Source: Aquirufa beregesia (GTDB taxonomy: Bacteria; Bacteroidota; Bacteroidia; Cytophagales; Spirosomataceae). From it: a DNA stretch of 64,000 nucleotides. The stretch covers positions 388,501-452,500 of the forward strand of contig NZ_SEWW01000002.1 of NCBI RefSeq assembly GCF_011090385.1, in the 5' to 3' direction. A program made the translations under genes and the position numbers. The stretch's first letter is position 1. The number at the start of each line of letters is the position of its first letter. Below are positions 8,769 through 18,113 of the stretch, one piece after another. The notes beneath the pieces were generated by a model. The model was not told the origin of the DNA. It saw only the letters and a list, made by a program, of their open reading frames with translations, and searched no databases.

Positions 8769-9476
8769 ATGATATTTCAGCCTAAAGCCATTTTTTTTGA
8801 TTGGGACCATACCTTATGGGACCATGACCGTAATTCCCAAGAAGTGATACTGGAACTAGTGGAAGAATTTGGCTTAGACAAACAAAGTCCGCTATCTGTC
8901 TCCTCTATTTGGGATACCTATCAACAAATCAATACGGCTTTATGGGATGATTATCAAATGGGCTTGATCTCTCAAAGTGAATTACGCGAATCTCGTTTTT
9001 TACGCTTTTTTGAAGCCATAAAAGTACAAGGGCCTGCCGATGAGTTTTCAGAGCATTTTTTATTTAGAACACCTCGTAAAACCCATTTGATGAAAGGTGC
9101 TCAGGAATTGGTGGAAGCCCTTTCTCCGCATTTCCCTTTGTATATTTTAACGAATGGATTTGAAGATATTCAACATATCAAAGTGGCATCTTCTGGTCTT
9201 GGGCATCATTTTAAGGAATTAATTACGTCTCAAGGAGTAGGCGCCAAAAAACCTGAAATCGCCTTTTTCGAACATGCGCTCCAACGAGCGAATTGTCAAG
9301 CTCATGAGGCCTTGATGGTAGGGGACAATTGGCATGCAGATATCCATGGGGCCAATCAAGCTGGGATTCCAGCTATACATTATAATTTGTCGCATGCTTC
9401 AGAAGCAATTTGGCAAATCTCCGACCTTCAACATGTGAAAAATCACCTGAAAATTTATTCGAATAAGGATAATTGA
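8769..9476 (+). CDS. HAD-family phosphatase (YjjG-like)
   Basis: 235 residues with all HAD motifs: motif I FFDWDHTLWD (nucleophile and acid/base Asp), motif II ILTNG, Lys in GVGAKKPEIAFF and motif IV MVGDNWHADIHGA. The helical cap between residues 20 and 90 and the overall length fit the YjjG or pyrimidine 5'-nucleotidase type, which removes phosphate from nucleoside monophosphates, including damaged ones. Pairing by divergent promoter with a 3'-5' exonuclease, which releases nucleoside monophosphates, would fit nucleotide clean-up; that link is inference. The 3' end overlaps the convergent nuclease gene by 22 bases. Confidence 0.85.
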   Translation: MIFQPKAIFFDWDHTLWDHDRNSQEVILELVEEFGLDKQSPLSVSSIWDTYQQINTALWDDYQMGLISQSELRESRFLRFFEAIKVQGPADEFSEHFLFRTPRKTHLMKGAQELVEALSPHFPLYILTNGFEDIQHIKVASSGLGHHFKELITSQGVGAKKPEIAFFEHALQRANCQAHEALMVGDNWHADIHGANQAGIPAIHYNLSHASEAIWQISDLQHVKNHLKIYSNKDN

Positions 9477-10078
9477 TTGTCGTTTGCCTTGCGGTCAAAT
9501 ATCTTTTTATCTCGAATGAATTTTTTATTTTCCTCCAAAAAGGAAATGAAACCTTCTATTTGTTGGTATAATGGATTGAAGTCCACTGATTGTAAAAGGT
9601 AGGATTCGACATAGACATCCTTGAAATCAGTGATGACATAATCCAATTGCTCGATGCCATATTTCTGAAGTCCCAGTAAATAGAGATTTTGATGGTTTTT
9701 AGCGAAACGACCAGGCTCATAGAAAGAGGTACTTTTTAAATCAAAAGCTGTCTTATCACCCACGCCATCTACATAGCCATATACCATGGCATTTTTATAG
9801 CGAGACTCTACATAAAACTGGGTTTTATATTTATTGGGCAATAATTCCCTCGCTTTATCAATGACCCCTTCTTGGAATAATTCTTCCCCTTCACCCAGTG
9901 TAACTGCTCGTTCAAAATCCACCCCCTTTTTTTGTGCTACGGTAGTTGGCTTTTTAACCCGATTGATACGCTCAATCATTTCAATTTCATCGACAATAAT
10001 TTTGCCGTTTCCATCGCGTGATTGATTTAGATATAAAGCGTAAGAATTGAGTAGGGTAGGGTATAAACGATACAGCAT
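9455..10078 (-). CDS. PD-(D/E)XK superfamily nuclease-like protein
   Basis: 207 residues. The central segment GYVDGVGDKTAFDLKSTS shows the PD-(D/E)XK pattern: an Asp, then a hydrophobic strand ending in D-x-K (DLK). An upstream Glu lies in VDFERAV and downstream is QNLYLLGLQKYG, as in RecB/Cas4/phage-exonuclease folds. It is a compact stand-alone domain with no helicase next to it. It sits directly after a thioredoxin-like ferredoxin gene and two genes downstream of exonuclease III on the same strand, so DNA processing or repair is plausible. It lacks the four-Cys iron-sulfur motif of Cas4/AddB. The substrate is unknown. Confidence 0.6.
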   Translation of the reverse strand: MLYRLYPTLLNSYALYLNQSRDGNGKIIVDEIEMIERINRVKKPTTVAQKKGVDFERAVTLGEGEELFQEGVIDKARELLPNKYKTQFYVESRYKNAMVYGYVDGVGDKTAFDLKSTSFYEPGRFAKNHQNLYLLGLQKYGIEQLDYVITDFKDVYVESYLLQSVDFNPLYQQIEGFISFLEENKKFIRDKKIFDRKANDNQLSLFE

Positions 10079-10086
10079 GATGCAAT

Positions 10087-10389
10087 TTATCCAATTTCAA
10101 GGCGAGATACAATCTCGTTTCCAATTAAGTGTTTTTCGGTAATTTCTGCGACATCTTCTAATTGAACATTGCCATAAAATACCCCTTCTGGATATACGAC
10201 CATGCTCGGGCTCTTACCACAGAAATCTAAACAACCTGCTTTTTGTATTCTGATTTTTTGATCACTTCCTGTTTCTGCCCATTGGGCTTTGAACGCTTCA
10301 ACTAATGCCATACCATGTTCTGATCCACAACATTTTTTCGGAGCAGGCTTATCATTAGTACAAATAAATACGTGTTTTTCGTAATACAT
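10087..10389 (-). CDS. Thioredoxin-like [2Fe-2S] ferredoxin
   Basis: 100 residues. HVFICTNDKPAPKKCCG carries the first ligand cysteines and KAGCLDFCGKSPSMVVYPEG the second pair; this is the thioredoxin-fold 2Fe-2S ferredoxin pattern (the NuoE/HoxE C-terminal domain type, here alone). Small proteins of this kind act as electron carriers or maturation factors. It is in a tight minus-strand run with xth (5 bases upstream) and the nuclease (8 bases downstream). The redox partner cannot be told from the sequence. Confidence 0.85.
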   Translation of the reverse strand: MYYEKHVFICTNDKPAPKKCCGSEHGMALVEAFKAQWAETGSDQKIRIQKAGCLDFCGKSPSMVVYPEGVFYGNVQLEDVAEITEKHLIGNEIVSRLEIG

Positions 10390-10394
10390 AGGTG

Positions 10395-11156
10395 TTAATT
10401 AAGATGTATAACCACTGGGCAGTGGTCGGAATGTTTAACTTCGGGTAAAATCTGGGCATGCGAAATACGATCACGTAAGGATTCGCTAACTAGATGATAA
10501 TCAATACGCCAACCTAAATTCTTGCCTCTAGCCCCTGCTCGGTAACTCCACCAGCTGTAATGATGGGGTTCTGAATTGATATGTCGGAATGAGTCCACAA
10601 ATCCCGAATGGATGAAACTTTCCATCCATTCTCTTTCTTCAGGCAAAAAGCCAGAGCTGTTCGCATTGGATTTTGGGTTATGAATGTCTATGGCTTTATG
10701 ACAAATATTGTAGTCGCCTGAAATGATTAAGTGAGGAATTTCTTTTTTTAATTGCTCAATATATTGATAGAAATCCGATAGCCAAATCATTTTAAATCCT
10801 TGTCTTTCATCTCCACTGGACCCTGAAGGCATGTATACACTCATCACGGAAAAATCCTCAAAATCCGCTCGTATTACTCTTCCCTCCGCATCATATTTTT
10901 CAATGCCACATCCAATAGTGACGGCTTTTGGCGCAATTTTAGAAAAAATGGCAACTCCAGAATAACCTTTCTTTTGGGCAGAATGCCAATACACTTGATA
11001 GCCTAATGCCTCAATGGCTGAAGTATCCACTTGATCGATGTCCGCTTTCAATTCTTGCAAACAAAGCACATCAGGATTTTCTTCCTTCAGCCAATCAATA
11101 AAACCTTTTTGAATGGCGGCTCTAATACCATTAACGTTGTACGAAATAATTTTCAT
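10395..11156 (-). CDS. xth: Exodeoxyribonuclease III
   Basis: 253 residues, full length. It begins MKIISYNVNGIRAAIQKGF and has the catalytic Glu in VLCLQELKAD, the Tyr in VYMPSG, the DYN motif in ISGDYNICHKAID and the terminal WRIDYHLVS and KHSDHCPV motifs of the AP endonuclease/exonuclease III family. It cleaves DNA at abasic sites in base-excision repair and has 3' exonuclease and phosphatase activity. It lies four bases after a small conserved hypothetical gene and ahead of the ferredoxin gene. Confidence 0.93.
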   Translation of the reverse strand: MKIISYNVNGIRAAIQKGFIDWLKEENPDVLCLQELKADIDQVDTSAIEALGYQVYWHSAQKKGYSGVAIFSKIAPKAVTIGCGIEKYDAEGRVIRADFEDFSVMSVYMPSGSSGDERQGFKMIWLSDFYQYIEQLKKEIPHLIISGDYNICHKAIDIHNPKSNANSSGFLPEEREWMESFIHSGFVDSFRHINSEPHHYSWWSYRAGARGKNLGWRIDYHLVSESLRDRISHAQILPEVKHSDHCPVVIHLN

Positions 11157-11160
11157 AAGC

Positions 11161-11526
11161 TTAAGCTTGTTCTGGGCTAAATACTTCTGATTTGAAATAC
11201 TGAATGATATGGGCTTTTATGAGAATTTCCTGTTCCTTTAGGGGCATTTGAGGCACGGCCTGTACTAAATTCCAATGTGGCCATCCTTCGGCATCTAGAC
11301 CTTCTAAAGTGTAAAATCCGCTGAAGCTCAATACTTTACAGGTTGCAATGTGCATTAAATCCTGTTTTTGCTCCTTACTGAAAGTAGCATGACCTTTCCC
11401 CAATTCTTGAACTCCAATCAAAAAAAGAACGGAGTCAACATCAGCGGGCCTTTTATTGAATTGAGTTTCAAGGAAATCAAGAACTTGATTCCATTCAGAA
11501 GTAACAATGCTAGGTTCAAAATCCAT
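11161..11526 (-). CDS. Conserved hypothetical protein
   Basis: 121 residues, soluble, no signal peptide or membrane segment. It is acidic and all-helical by appearance, with a central LFLIGVQELGKGHATFSKEQKQDLMHIA and a Trp-rich patch WPHWNLVQAVPQMP. I do not recognise a named family, but proteins of this look commonly sit next to xth in Bacteroidota. It starts 16 bases after the upstream membrane protein gene and ends 4 bases before xth, so it is probably co-transcribed with the repair genes. Confidence 0.65.
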   Translation of the reverse strand: MDFEPSIVTSEWNQVLDFLETQFNKRPADVDSVLFLIGVQELGKGHATFSKEQKQDLMHIATCKVLSFSGFYTLEGLDAEGWPHWNLVQAVPQMPLKEQEILIKAHIIQYFKSEVFSPEQA

Positions 11527-11542
11527 GGGTAAGCAGTAACAA

Positions 11543-12157
11543 TTAGTTCTGCAAAGCTACTTTGAATTTGGCAGATTCAAGCACGGCTTGTTGACCTTTT
11601 GGATTATTGGCGATTAGAATTAATTCGCCCTCGACAAAATTCGACGTTATTTTTGTGATATTGACACGGCCTACGCCATTCTTAACTCCTTCTTTATTAG
11701 GCAAACTAGATTCGAAGAAATTATTTTTATCCTGGTAATTATCTAGGTTTTTAATCAAATTGCCGATGTTGGAAATTTCCCCATCTCCTGGGATAAAATA
11801 GGTTCCAGGGCCTTTAATCTTATAAATCTTTAAATAAACGGATTCAAGGTTTTTTTCCTGAGTGCAAGAAAGTGTTAGTACGGGATTTCCCATTTCATTT
11901 TTTACTAGAGCCTCAATATTCTTGGTTTCTATGCGGTGGTAATTTTCATCATCAAAAACTATTTTACCTGCAAAGAAGCCTGGTTCAACGGGTTTTTCCG
12001 AAAATGAAGATTGATAACTAAACATGAACACGATAATTCCTAAACCCGCATATAAAATGTTAATGGGGTATTTCACGAAAGAAATGAAGAAAACGCCAAT
12101 AGGGTTTTTATCAATTTTCTGCCAAAATCGGACTTTCGATGAAGTAGATTTGTTCAT
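11543..12157 (-). CDS. Single-pass membrane protein of unknown function
   Basis: 204 residues. One strong membrane segment (residues about 20-46, VFFISFVKYPINILYAGLGIIVFMF) follows a short basic N-terminus, so the rest is probably periplasmic. The outer part is beta-rich with a repeated Asn-rich, Lys-rich character and no catalytic motif I can name. It is the first gene of the minus-strand run toward xth. About 200 AT-rich bases separate it from divergent ispH. Confidence 0.55.
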   Translation of the reverse strand: MNKSTSSKVRFWQKIDKNPIGVFFISFVKYPINILYAGLGIIVFMFSYQSSFSEKPVEPGFFAGKIVFDDENYHRIETKNIEALVKNEMGNPVLTLSCTQEKNLESVYLKIYKIKGPGTYFIPGDGEISNIGNLIKNLDNYQDKNNFFESSLPNKEGVKNGVGRVNITKITSNFVEGELILIANNPKGQQAVLESAKFKVALQN

Positions 12158-12318
12158 ACTTTTTTTGGCTTAACGGGTAGAAACAGGAATGTTGAGAAGA
12201 AAATCAGCTACAAAAATATTATAACTATACTGATTTGCCAAGATTTACTCGATTATTTAATACTTGATTTATTAAGTGGTTATTTTTTTAATAGTTAATA
12301 GAATTGTAAATCAATTGG

Positions 12319-12326
12319 TAAATTTG
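12319..12326 (+). promoter_or_regulatory. Probable -7 element for ispH
   Basis: TAAATTTG, matching TAnnTTTG, about 40 bases before the ispH ATG. No well-spaced TTTG was seen upstream, so support is moderate. Confidence 0.4.
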
Positions 12327-12366
12327 AAAACTGTTAATCCATTTATTAGTTATTAAGGTTGTGTAA

Positions 12367-13683
12367 ATGAAAGAGGATCAAGATCAATCAGTTTTAAAGT
12401 ATCGGTTCGCCAATGGTAGAACTGAAAAAAGAAATTTTAAGAAAATGAAGTCTTTTTCTATTCCTTCCTTATTTAAAAGTGAATTGATTAGTCGAGTCAA
12501 GGAAGTGCGTCGTTTAGGGGATAAGCTCAAAAAGAATTTTAAGCCTTCTGTATTTGATTTTGGCTCTGTGGAAATACTCCTTTCTCGGCATTTTGGCTTT
12601 TGTTATGGGGTGGAAAATGCGGTAGAAACAGCCTACAAGATTATAGAAGACAATCCTCAGAAGCGCATATTTTTACTTTCTGAAATGATTCATAATCCAG
12701 CCGTGAATGCAGATTTATTGGATTTAGGAGTGAAGTTCATTCAGGATACCTATGGCAATCAGTTGGTTGCTTGGGACACCTTGACCAAAGAAGATATTGT
12801 TATCATTCCGGCCTTTGGTACTACACTAGAAATCCATGCCATTTTAGATAAAATTGGAATTGATTTATATGCTTATGATACCACCTGTCCGTTTGTAGAA
12901 AAAGTATGGAATCGAGCCAATCAAATAGGACAAAATAAATACACGGTGGTGGTACATGGAAAACCTAGTCACGAGGAAACCAAAGCCACTTTTTCCCATT
13001 CCAAAGTGGTTACCCCCACCTTGATTGTGAAAGACCTGGAACAAGCTAAACGCTTGGCCTATTATATTCGAAAAGAAAAACCTTCCCAAGAGTTTTATGA
13101 GGAATTTGAGGGTCAGTTTTCGCAAGGTTTTGACCCAGAAAGAGATTTAGAGCGAATAGGCGTGGTTAATCAAACTACCATGTTAGCGATTGATACTCAA
13201 GAAATTGTAGAATATTTGAAAGCTGAAATTGTTCGTTTTTATCAATTGGAGCCACACCAAATTACTGCCCATTTTGCAGATACCCGAGATACATTATGCT
13301 ATGCCACCAATGATAACCAAAGTGCGACCTATGGCTTAATAGCTGAGGAAGCGGATTTTGCCATCATCGCTGGTGGTTATAATTCATCGAATACCTCCCA
13401 TTTAGTGGATTTGTGTCAGGAGAAATTACCTTCTTATTTCATCAAGTCAGCTGAAAAATTGATTTCAGAAAATGAAATTCTTCATTTTGATAATAAAAAT
13501 AAAGAAGAGGTTTTAATCCAAGGGTTCGTTCCCCAAAAGCCTAAAGTTCGTGTTTTATTGACTTGTGGAGCATCCTGCCCTGATGCGGTCATTGAAGAAA
13601 TTCTTCGAAAATTAGTTTCATTTTTCCCAGATGCAAAGGGTGTAGACGAGGTGGTAGAAAACTGGACCTTAGCTCAGGCTTAA
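12367..13683 (+). CDS. ispH: 4-hydroxy-3-methylbut-2-enyl diphosphate reductase
   Basis: 438 residues, longer than the roughly 310 of E. coli IspH but usual for the Bacteroidota long form. It catalyses the last MEP-pathway step, giving IPP and DMAPP. The three [4Fe-4S] Cys ligands are visible: GFCYGVENA, DTTCPFVEKVW and LTCGASCPDAVI. The substrate-binding motif is AGGYNSSNTSHLVDLC, with Thr-rich VNQTTMLA upstream. The first 65 residues are a basic extension not found in short IspH. Dxr, the first committed enzyme of the same pathway, is at 48.6 kb. The 3' end overlaps the convergent kinase gene by four bases. Confidence 0.95.
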   Translation: MKEDQDQSVLKYRFANGRTEKRNFKKMKSFSIPSLFKSELISRVKEVRRLGDKLKKNFKPSVFDFGSVEILLSRHFGFCYGVENAVETAYKIIEDNPQKRIFLLSEMIHNPAVNADLLDLGVKFIQDTYGNQLVAWDTLTKEDIVIIPAFGTTLEIHAILDKIGIDLYAYDTTCPFVEKVWNRANQIGQNKYTVVVHGKPSHEETKATFSHSKVVTPTLIVKDLEQAKRLAYYIRKEKPSQEFYEEFEGQFSQGFDPERDLERIGVVNQTTMLAIDTQEIVEYLKAEIVRFYQLEPHQITAHFADTRDTLCYATNDNQSATYGLIAEEADFAIIAGGYNSSNTSHLVDLCQEKLPSYFIKSAEKLISENEILHFDNKNKEEVLIQGFVPQKPKVRVLLTCGASCPDAVIEEILRKLVSFFPDAKGVDEVVENWTLAQA

Positions 13684-14570
13684 TTCAAATAGGAATCTAG
13701 TATTTTGTTTACGGCAGGTAAGTAACCTTCTCCAAACAAATTGACGTGTACCATTAATGGGTATAAATTGTAGAGGGGAATTCGCTCATGGAATCCTTTT
13801 AAAATCGGGAAAGCTTCATGATAAGCTTCATAAAATTCTTTTTCAAAGCCTCCAAACATGGTGGTGAAAGCAATTTCTGCTTCTCTCAAACCAAAATAAC
13901 AAGAAGGATCCACCAAGCTCACTAAGCCGTGTTGATTGACCATGGCATTACCCGACCATAAATCTCCATGAATTAGAGCAGATTGTTCATTGGGAATGAT
14001 GGATGGGATTTTGTTGTACAGTTTTTCAAATGCCTCATTCGTAGCACCATCAATTTTTCTGTGGTATAAGGCGGTATCTACTTGAAACTTTATGCGGTTT
14101 TGAATGAAAAAATCCACTCCTTGTAGGTTCCATGTGTTCACCTGTTTAGCTGCTCCTATGAAATTGTCATAGTCCAAGCCATGTCCTTGAGAGGAACTTG
14201 TTTGATGTAAATGCGCCAATTTAATTCCAAAATCACTCCAGTAATTTTCTTTTTTCTCCGCGGAAGAAATACACTCCATGACCAGGTATTCTTTTTCATC
14301 CAATTGTCCTACGCCCAATACCTGCGGAACAGGAATGGTGTTGGAGGAGGCTATCAAAGCCAAATTTTTTGATTCTGCTTGGAACAATCCTTGGTGATCA
14401 CCTTGGTTCCATTTGATGAAAAATTCTCCTTGTGCTAACTTGACACGAACGGCTAGATTAAAATTACCTCCATAGAAAAATTGAAAGTCCTCAATGGTTC
14501 CAATTTCGCCTAAATTTTGGCGGAGTATACTTTCAATAAATTGATACTGTTCTTGTGATTGTTGTGACAT
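13680..14570 (-). CDS. Fructosamine kinase family protein
   Basis: 296 residues from the ATG at 14570 (MSQQSQEQYQF); a longer frame uses a TTG at 14600. The aminoglycoside-phosphotransferase-like fold is shown by the N-lobe FFIKWNQGDH, the hinge YLVMECISS, the catalytic loop LIHGDLWSGNAMV (Brenner motif) and the metal-binding SLVDPSCYFG. The family phosphorylates sugars attached to protein amines (fructosamine or ribulosamine) so that they fall off, which is protein repair. The exact sugar is not predictable. Confidence 0.85.
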   Translation of the reverse strand: MSQQSQEQYQFIESILRQNLGEIGTIEDFQFFYGGNFNLAVRVKLAQGEFFIKWNQGDHQGLFQAESKNLALIASSNTIPVPQVLGVGQLDEKEYLVMECISSAEKKENYWSDFGIKLAHLHQTSSSQGHGLDYDNFIGAAKQVNTWNLQGVDFFIQNRIKFQVDTALYHRKIDGATNEAFEKLYNKIPSIIPNEQSALIHGDLWSGNAMVNQHGLVSLVDPSCYFGLREAEIAFTTMFGGFEKEFYEAYHEAFPILKGFHERIPLYNLYPLMVHVNLFGEGYLPAVNKILDSYLN

Positions 14571-14701
14571 GCTGGAGTCAATATTCTTCAAAAATACCAA
14601 AATAGAAACTCATGGGCAATTTTATTTTGTCTCATTCATGAATGGTATGCGTATGAAAATTCGTATTTTCAAGTTCTGACTAGTTCTGATTAGCAAAACC
14701 C

Positions 14702-17700
14702 GTGTACAATCCGCTTCAAAACCAATTACGAAACTATCACTGGCAACTTTCTCGAAAGGAGTTGTGGAAATCCTTGATACATGCTGCTATCTGGATATTA
14801 TGCTTGGCATTTTTCTTGATTTTATGGGAATATTTAGCCTGGTTTTCATCGGCCATTCGGGGTATATTTTTATATGCATTTTTTATAGGTTCAGCAGGAA
14901 TTCTCCTATTCTTTGTCCGAAAATCTGTTTGGGATTTAATGCGCCCATTGAATCAAGGAGATTATTATCAACTAGCCATTAGTTTAGGTAAATATTTGCC
15001 TACGCAGCATGCCGATGCCTTAATTAATGTACTTCAATTACAAAATCAAGAGCCAGAGCATTCCATAGCATTGTGGCAAGCAGCGATTGAAGAAAAACAA
15101 TCCTTTTTGAAACAGTACCGCTGGGAGGATTTTATTCAGTTAAATGAGTTAAAAAAACCTTTTTTCTTGTTTTTGACCCTTTTTGCTTTGTTGGGAATGG
15201 GTCAACTGACTTTCCCTAATCTATTTCGAAAGCCGAGTTTGCGTATTTGGAATTACTCTTTTCATTACCCCAAAGAAATCCCTTTTGAATTTGTCGTCCT
15301 AAATAAACCTTTTCAAGCTGTTGCGGGAGAAAACACAGAATTTCTCATTGAATTAAAAGGCAAAAATTTACCAAGTGAAGTGATTTTGCATTGGGAGGGA
15401 GAGCGAATACCTTTAAATCCCACCGAGAAAGTCAATCAATTTCGAGGACTAATTCCTGCCGTTCAAGTGGAGAAATGGCTACAGTTTGAGGCGGGGGGAT
15501 ATTTTTCTGAGCCTCAGCTTTTGCCCCTGGTGCACCGGCCAGGTTTAAAAGAAATGACCATGCAGTTGATTTATCCTAGTTATTTAAAGAAGCCAAGCGA
15601 AACGATACATCAAGCCATACCCTTGAAAATTCCTGAGGGAACTACCGTCCATTGGGAAATGACATCATCTGGTGCGGAGGAATTAGGAATACAGTTTCAA
15701 AATAAACTCTTGGTAGATTGGGCAAGTCCTAATTTGTTAAGAACAAGGTATCAATTGACCCGAATAATCAGCCAAAGTAGCGGCTATCAAGTTGTGGCAA
15801 AAAATGCCCAGATGCCTGTTCAAAAAAGTGTTATGCAAGCTATTGAGGTGATTTTGGATCAAAGACCGAGCCTGCAGACTCAGTGGCTGGATGATACGTT
15901 GTATTATCGTTTTAGGGTGTTGAATGCCTTGATAGAAGATGATTATGCTTTGGGTCAAATGCGGCTAGCTTATCAGATCAAGAGAAAAAGTGCCAAAGGT
16001 CTTTCTGTCAAAAAGACCCAATGGATTCCAATTCAGAAAGGAGCTAAGCGCTTGGAAGTGGAGTATATCTGGCGAATAGATTCATTGGCTTTACAACCAG
16101 GAGATCAGGTTCATTATCGAGTAGAGGTTTCAGATCAAGATGGGTTGCATGGACCTAAGTGGACACAGACTGGCCTCCAAATTTGGGAATATCCTGAGCT
16201 ACAGCGTTTGGAAAAGAAAATGGATCAACAAGTGGATCAGGCTGAAAAACAAGTGTTGAATTCGCTTCAAAAGGCTCAAAATATGAAACAAGAAATCAAC
16301 GAATTGACCAAACGAGTTCAGTTGGGGAAAGAAGTTGATTTGAAAGCTTTACAAGAAGTATTGGATAAAGAGGCGGCTTTGAAAAAGACTATTGAAGAGC
16401 TTAAAAAGATGCAAGAACAATGGATGGGTCAACAAATGAGTTTTCAGCAGGTGGACCAAGCATGGATGAAAAAGATGGAAAACTTGCAGAAAATGATTTC
16501 TCAGCTATGGGATCCTGACATGGAAAAACGACGAGACGCCTTGTTGAAAAACTGGGAAAAAGAATCGGCAACCCTATGGCAAAAACATTTGGATCAAATG
16601 CGTAACCAAGGGAAGAATATGGAGCGGGAATTGGAGAGATTGCAGCAGTTTTATCAGGAATTGAAAGTGGAAAAAATGATGGATGAATCCATTTCTCGTT
16701 GGAAGGAATTGGCTAAAAAGCAGGAGGAATTAAGTGAAAAGAACAATGGAAAAAATGAGCAAGAATTAGCTAAACAGCAAGAAGCCCTGAATAAGGAGGT
16801 GGCAGAGGAAAGGAAAAAATTGGACGAGATTGCTCAAGAGAAAAAGGAGATTCCCGGTGAACAGGATTTGGATAAGGAAGAGAAATTGCAGGAGGAGATG
16901 GAGGAAAATTTGGATAATGCAGAAGAAAATTTAAAGAATAAGCAGTCTAAACAAGCGGAAACCAATCAAAAGAAAGCGGCTGAGAAAATGAAAAAATTAG
17001 CCAAGAAATTGGAAGAGCAACAAGAGCAACAAGAATCCATGGAAGTGGCATTAAATTTAGCTCAACTTCGCTTGTTGATGGAGGATTTATTGCAACTTTC
17101 TTTTGATCAGGAACGCATCATGAAGGCCTATAAAAAGATTCCTACAGGGGACCTGGCCGTAAGACAAATTTCACAGGAACAAAACAAGTTGGGTGAGATG
17201 GCTACTATCTTGGAAGATAGTTTGATTTCATTGGGGAAAAAATTGATGCCTTTGTCCCAGACGATCACCAAGGAAACAACTAACATGAAACAAAGGATGC
17301 AAGAGGCTTCCCGAATGATGAAGGAGCGTAAATGGGATATTGTTCCGGTAAGGCAACAAGAAGCCATGGCAGCGACAAACCAGCTGGCAGTTTTGTTGTC
17401 AGATTTATTAAGACAAGTTCAAGATCAAGCAGCACAAGCCAAATCTGGAAAGAAAGGCAAGTCGAAAGGAAACTCAAAGGGGAATTGGGGGCAAAGGCAG
17501 CAGCAATTGAATCAAAAAGCCAGAAAAATGGGGGCGCAGTCCATGATGATTACCAATGAGGAATTGATTAAAATGGCAGAGGAGCAAGCGCAGATTCGCC
17601 AAGAAATGGAGCAGAAGATGAACGAATTACAAGGGCAGCCTGGTAGTCAAGGGTTGCAGAAATCCTTGTCAGACTTAATCAAGGACATGGACAAAAATGA

Positions 17701-17995
17701 GTCCGACTTGGTGAATAAACGCTTGAATAATTCGTTGCAGCAGCGTCAGGATCAAATGCTACCGCGATTGATGGAAGCAGAAAAGGCATTAAAAGAACAA
17801 GGGGAAGACCCTAAACGGGAATCAAAAACGGCCTTGCAAAAATGGAAGGAAAACCCTCCTCCCAACTTAGTTCCTTTCCTAAAAAGGCAGAAAGAGAATC
17901 GAGATTTATTTCAACAAGTACCAGTGGATCTTTTGCCTTATTATCAGCAAAAAGTGATGCAATATATGGAGAAGATTAAGCAAAAAATGAAGTGA
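14702..17995 (+). CDS. DUF4175-family large membrane-anchored coiled-coil protein
   Basis: 1097 residues beginning at GTG 14702. Near the N-terminus there are two or three membrane helices (about residues 25-45, 50-70 and 150-168). An Ig/beta-rich region to about residue 480 follows, then a very long charged coiled coil (about 490-760) and Gln/Lys/Met-rich repeats to about 1000, with a Gly/Lys/Ser patch near 915. This architecture matches DUF4175 proteins of Bacteroidota, which are usually next to other cell-envelope genes and have no assigned activity. It is flanked by a hairpin repeat on the 3' side and is a single-gene unit. It could be a structural link between membrane and envelope. The GTG start is the first in-frame choice. 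Confidence 0.75.
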   Translation: MYNPLQNQLRNYHWQLSRKELWKSLIHAAIWILCLAFFLILWEYLAWFSSAIRGIFLYAFFIGSAGILLFFVRKSVWDLMRPLNQGDYYQLAISLGKYLPTQHADALINVLQLQNQEPEHSIALWQAAIEEKQSFLKQYRWEDFIQLNELKKPFFLFLTLFALLGMGQLTFPNLFRKPSLRIWNYSFHYPKEIPFEFVVLNKPFQAVAGENTEFLIELKGKNLPSEVILHWEGERIPLNPTEKVNQFRGLIPAVQVEKWLQFEAGGYFSEPQLLPLVHRPGLKEMTMQLIYPSYLKKPSETIHQAIPLKIPEGTTVHWEMTSSGAEELGIQFQNKLLVDWASPNLLRTRYQLTRIISQSSGYQVVAKNAQMPVQKSVMQAIEVILDQRPSLQTQWLDDTLYYRFRVLNALIEDDYALGQMRLAYQIKRKSAKGLSVKKTQWIPIQKGAKRLEVEYIWRIDSLALQPGDQVHYRVEVSDQDGLHGPKWTQTGLQIWEYPELQRLEKKMDQQVDQAEKQVLNSLQKAQNMKQEINELTKRVQLGKEVDLKALQEVLDKEAALKKTIEELKKMQEQWMGQQMSFQQVDQAWMKKMENLQKMISQLWDPDMEKRRDALLKNWEKESATLWQKHLDQMRNQGKNMERELERLQQFYQELKVEKMMDESISRWKELAKKQEELSEKNNGKNEQELAKQQEALNKEVAEERKKLDEIAQEKKEIPGEQDLDKEEKLQEEMEENLDNAEENLKNKQSKQAETNQKKAAEKMKKLAKKLEEQQEQQESMEVALNLAQLRLLMEDLLQLSFDQERIMKAYKKIPTGDLAVRQISQEQNKLGEMATILEDSLISLGKKLMPLSQTITKETTNMKQRMQEASRMMKERKWDIVPVRQQEAMAATNQLAVLLSDLLRQVQDQAAQAKSGKKGKSKGNSKGNWGQRQQQLNQKARKMGAQSMMITNEELIKMAEEQAQIRQEMEQKMNELQGQPGSQGLQKSLSDLIKDMDKNESDLVNKRLNNSLQQRQDQMLPRLMEAEKALKEQGEDPKRESKTALQKWKENPPPNLVPFLKRQKENRDLFQQVPVDLLPYYQQKVMQYMEKIKQKMK

Positions 17996-18004
17996 TTTTT
18001 TCCT

Positions 18005-18036
18005 AACGCTGGCAAGGTTCTAAACCTTGACAGCGT
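18005..18036. repeat. Intergenic hairpin repeat (REP-like)
   Basis: AACGCTG and CAGCGTT as outer arms, CAAGGTT and AACCTTG as inner arms, and a 3-4 base loop form a long hairpin with one mismatch. It lies after the DUF4175 gene and before convergent DUF2480. It lacks a proper T-tract, so it is more like a dispersed Bacteroidota hairpin element than a simple terminator. Confidence 0.6.
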
Positions 18037-18113
18037 TGTCAAAACGAATAAGATTTTATACTTATTGTCCAATAAGTTGATATTCAAAAAGCAGGTAAAT
18101 CTGACAGGAAATT

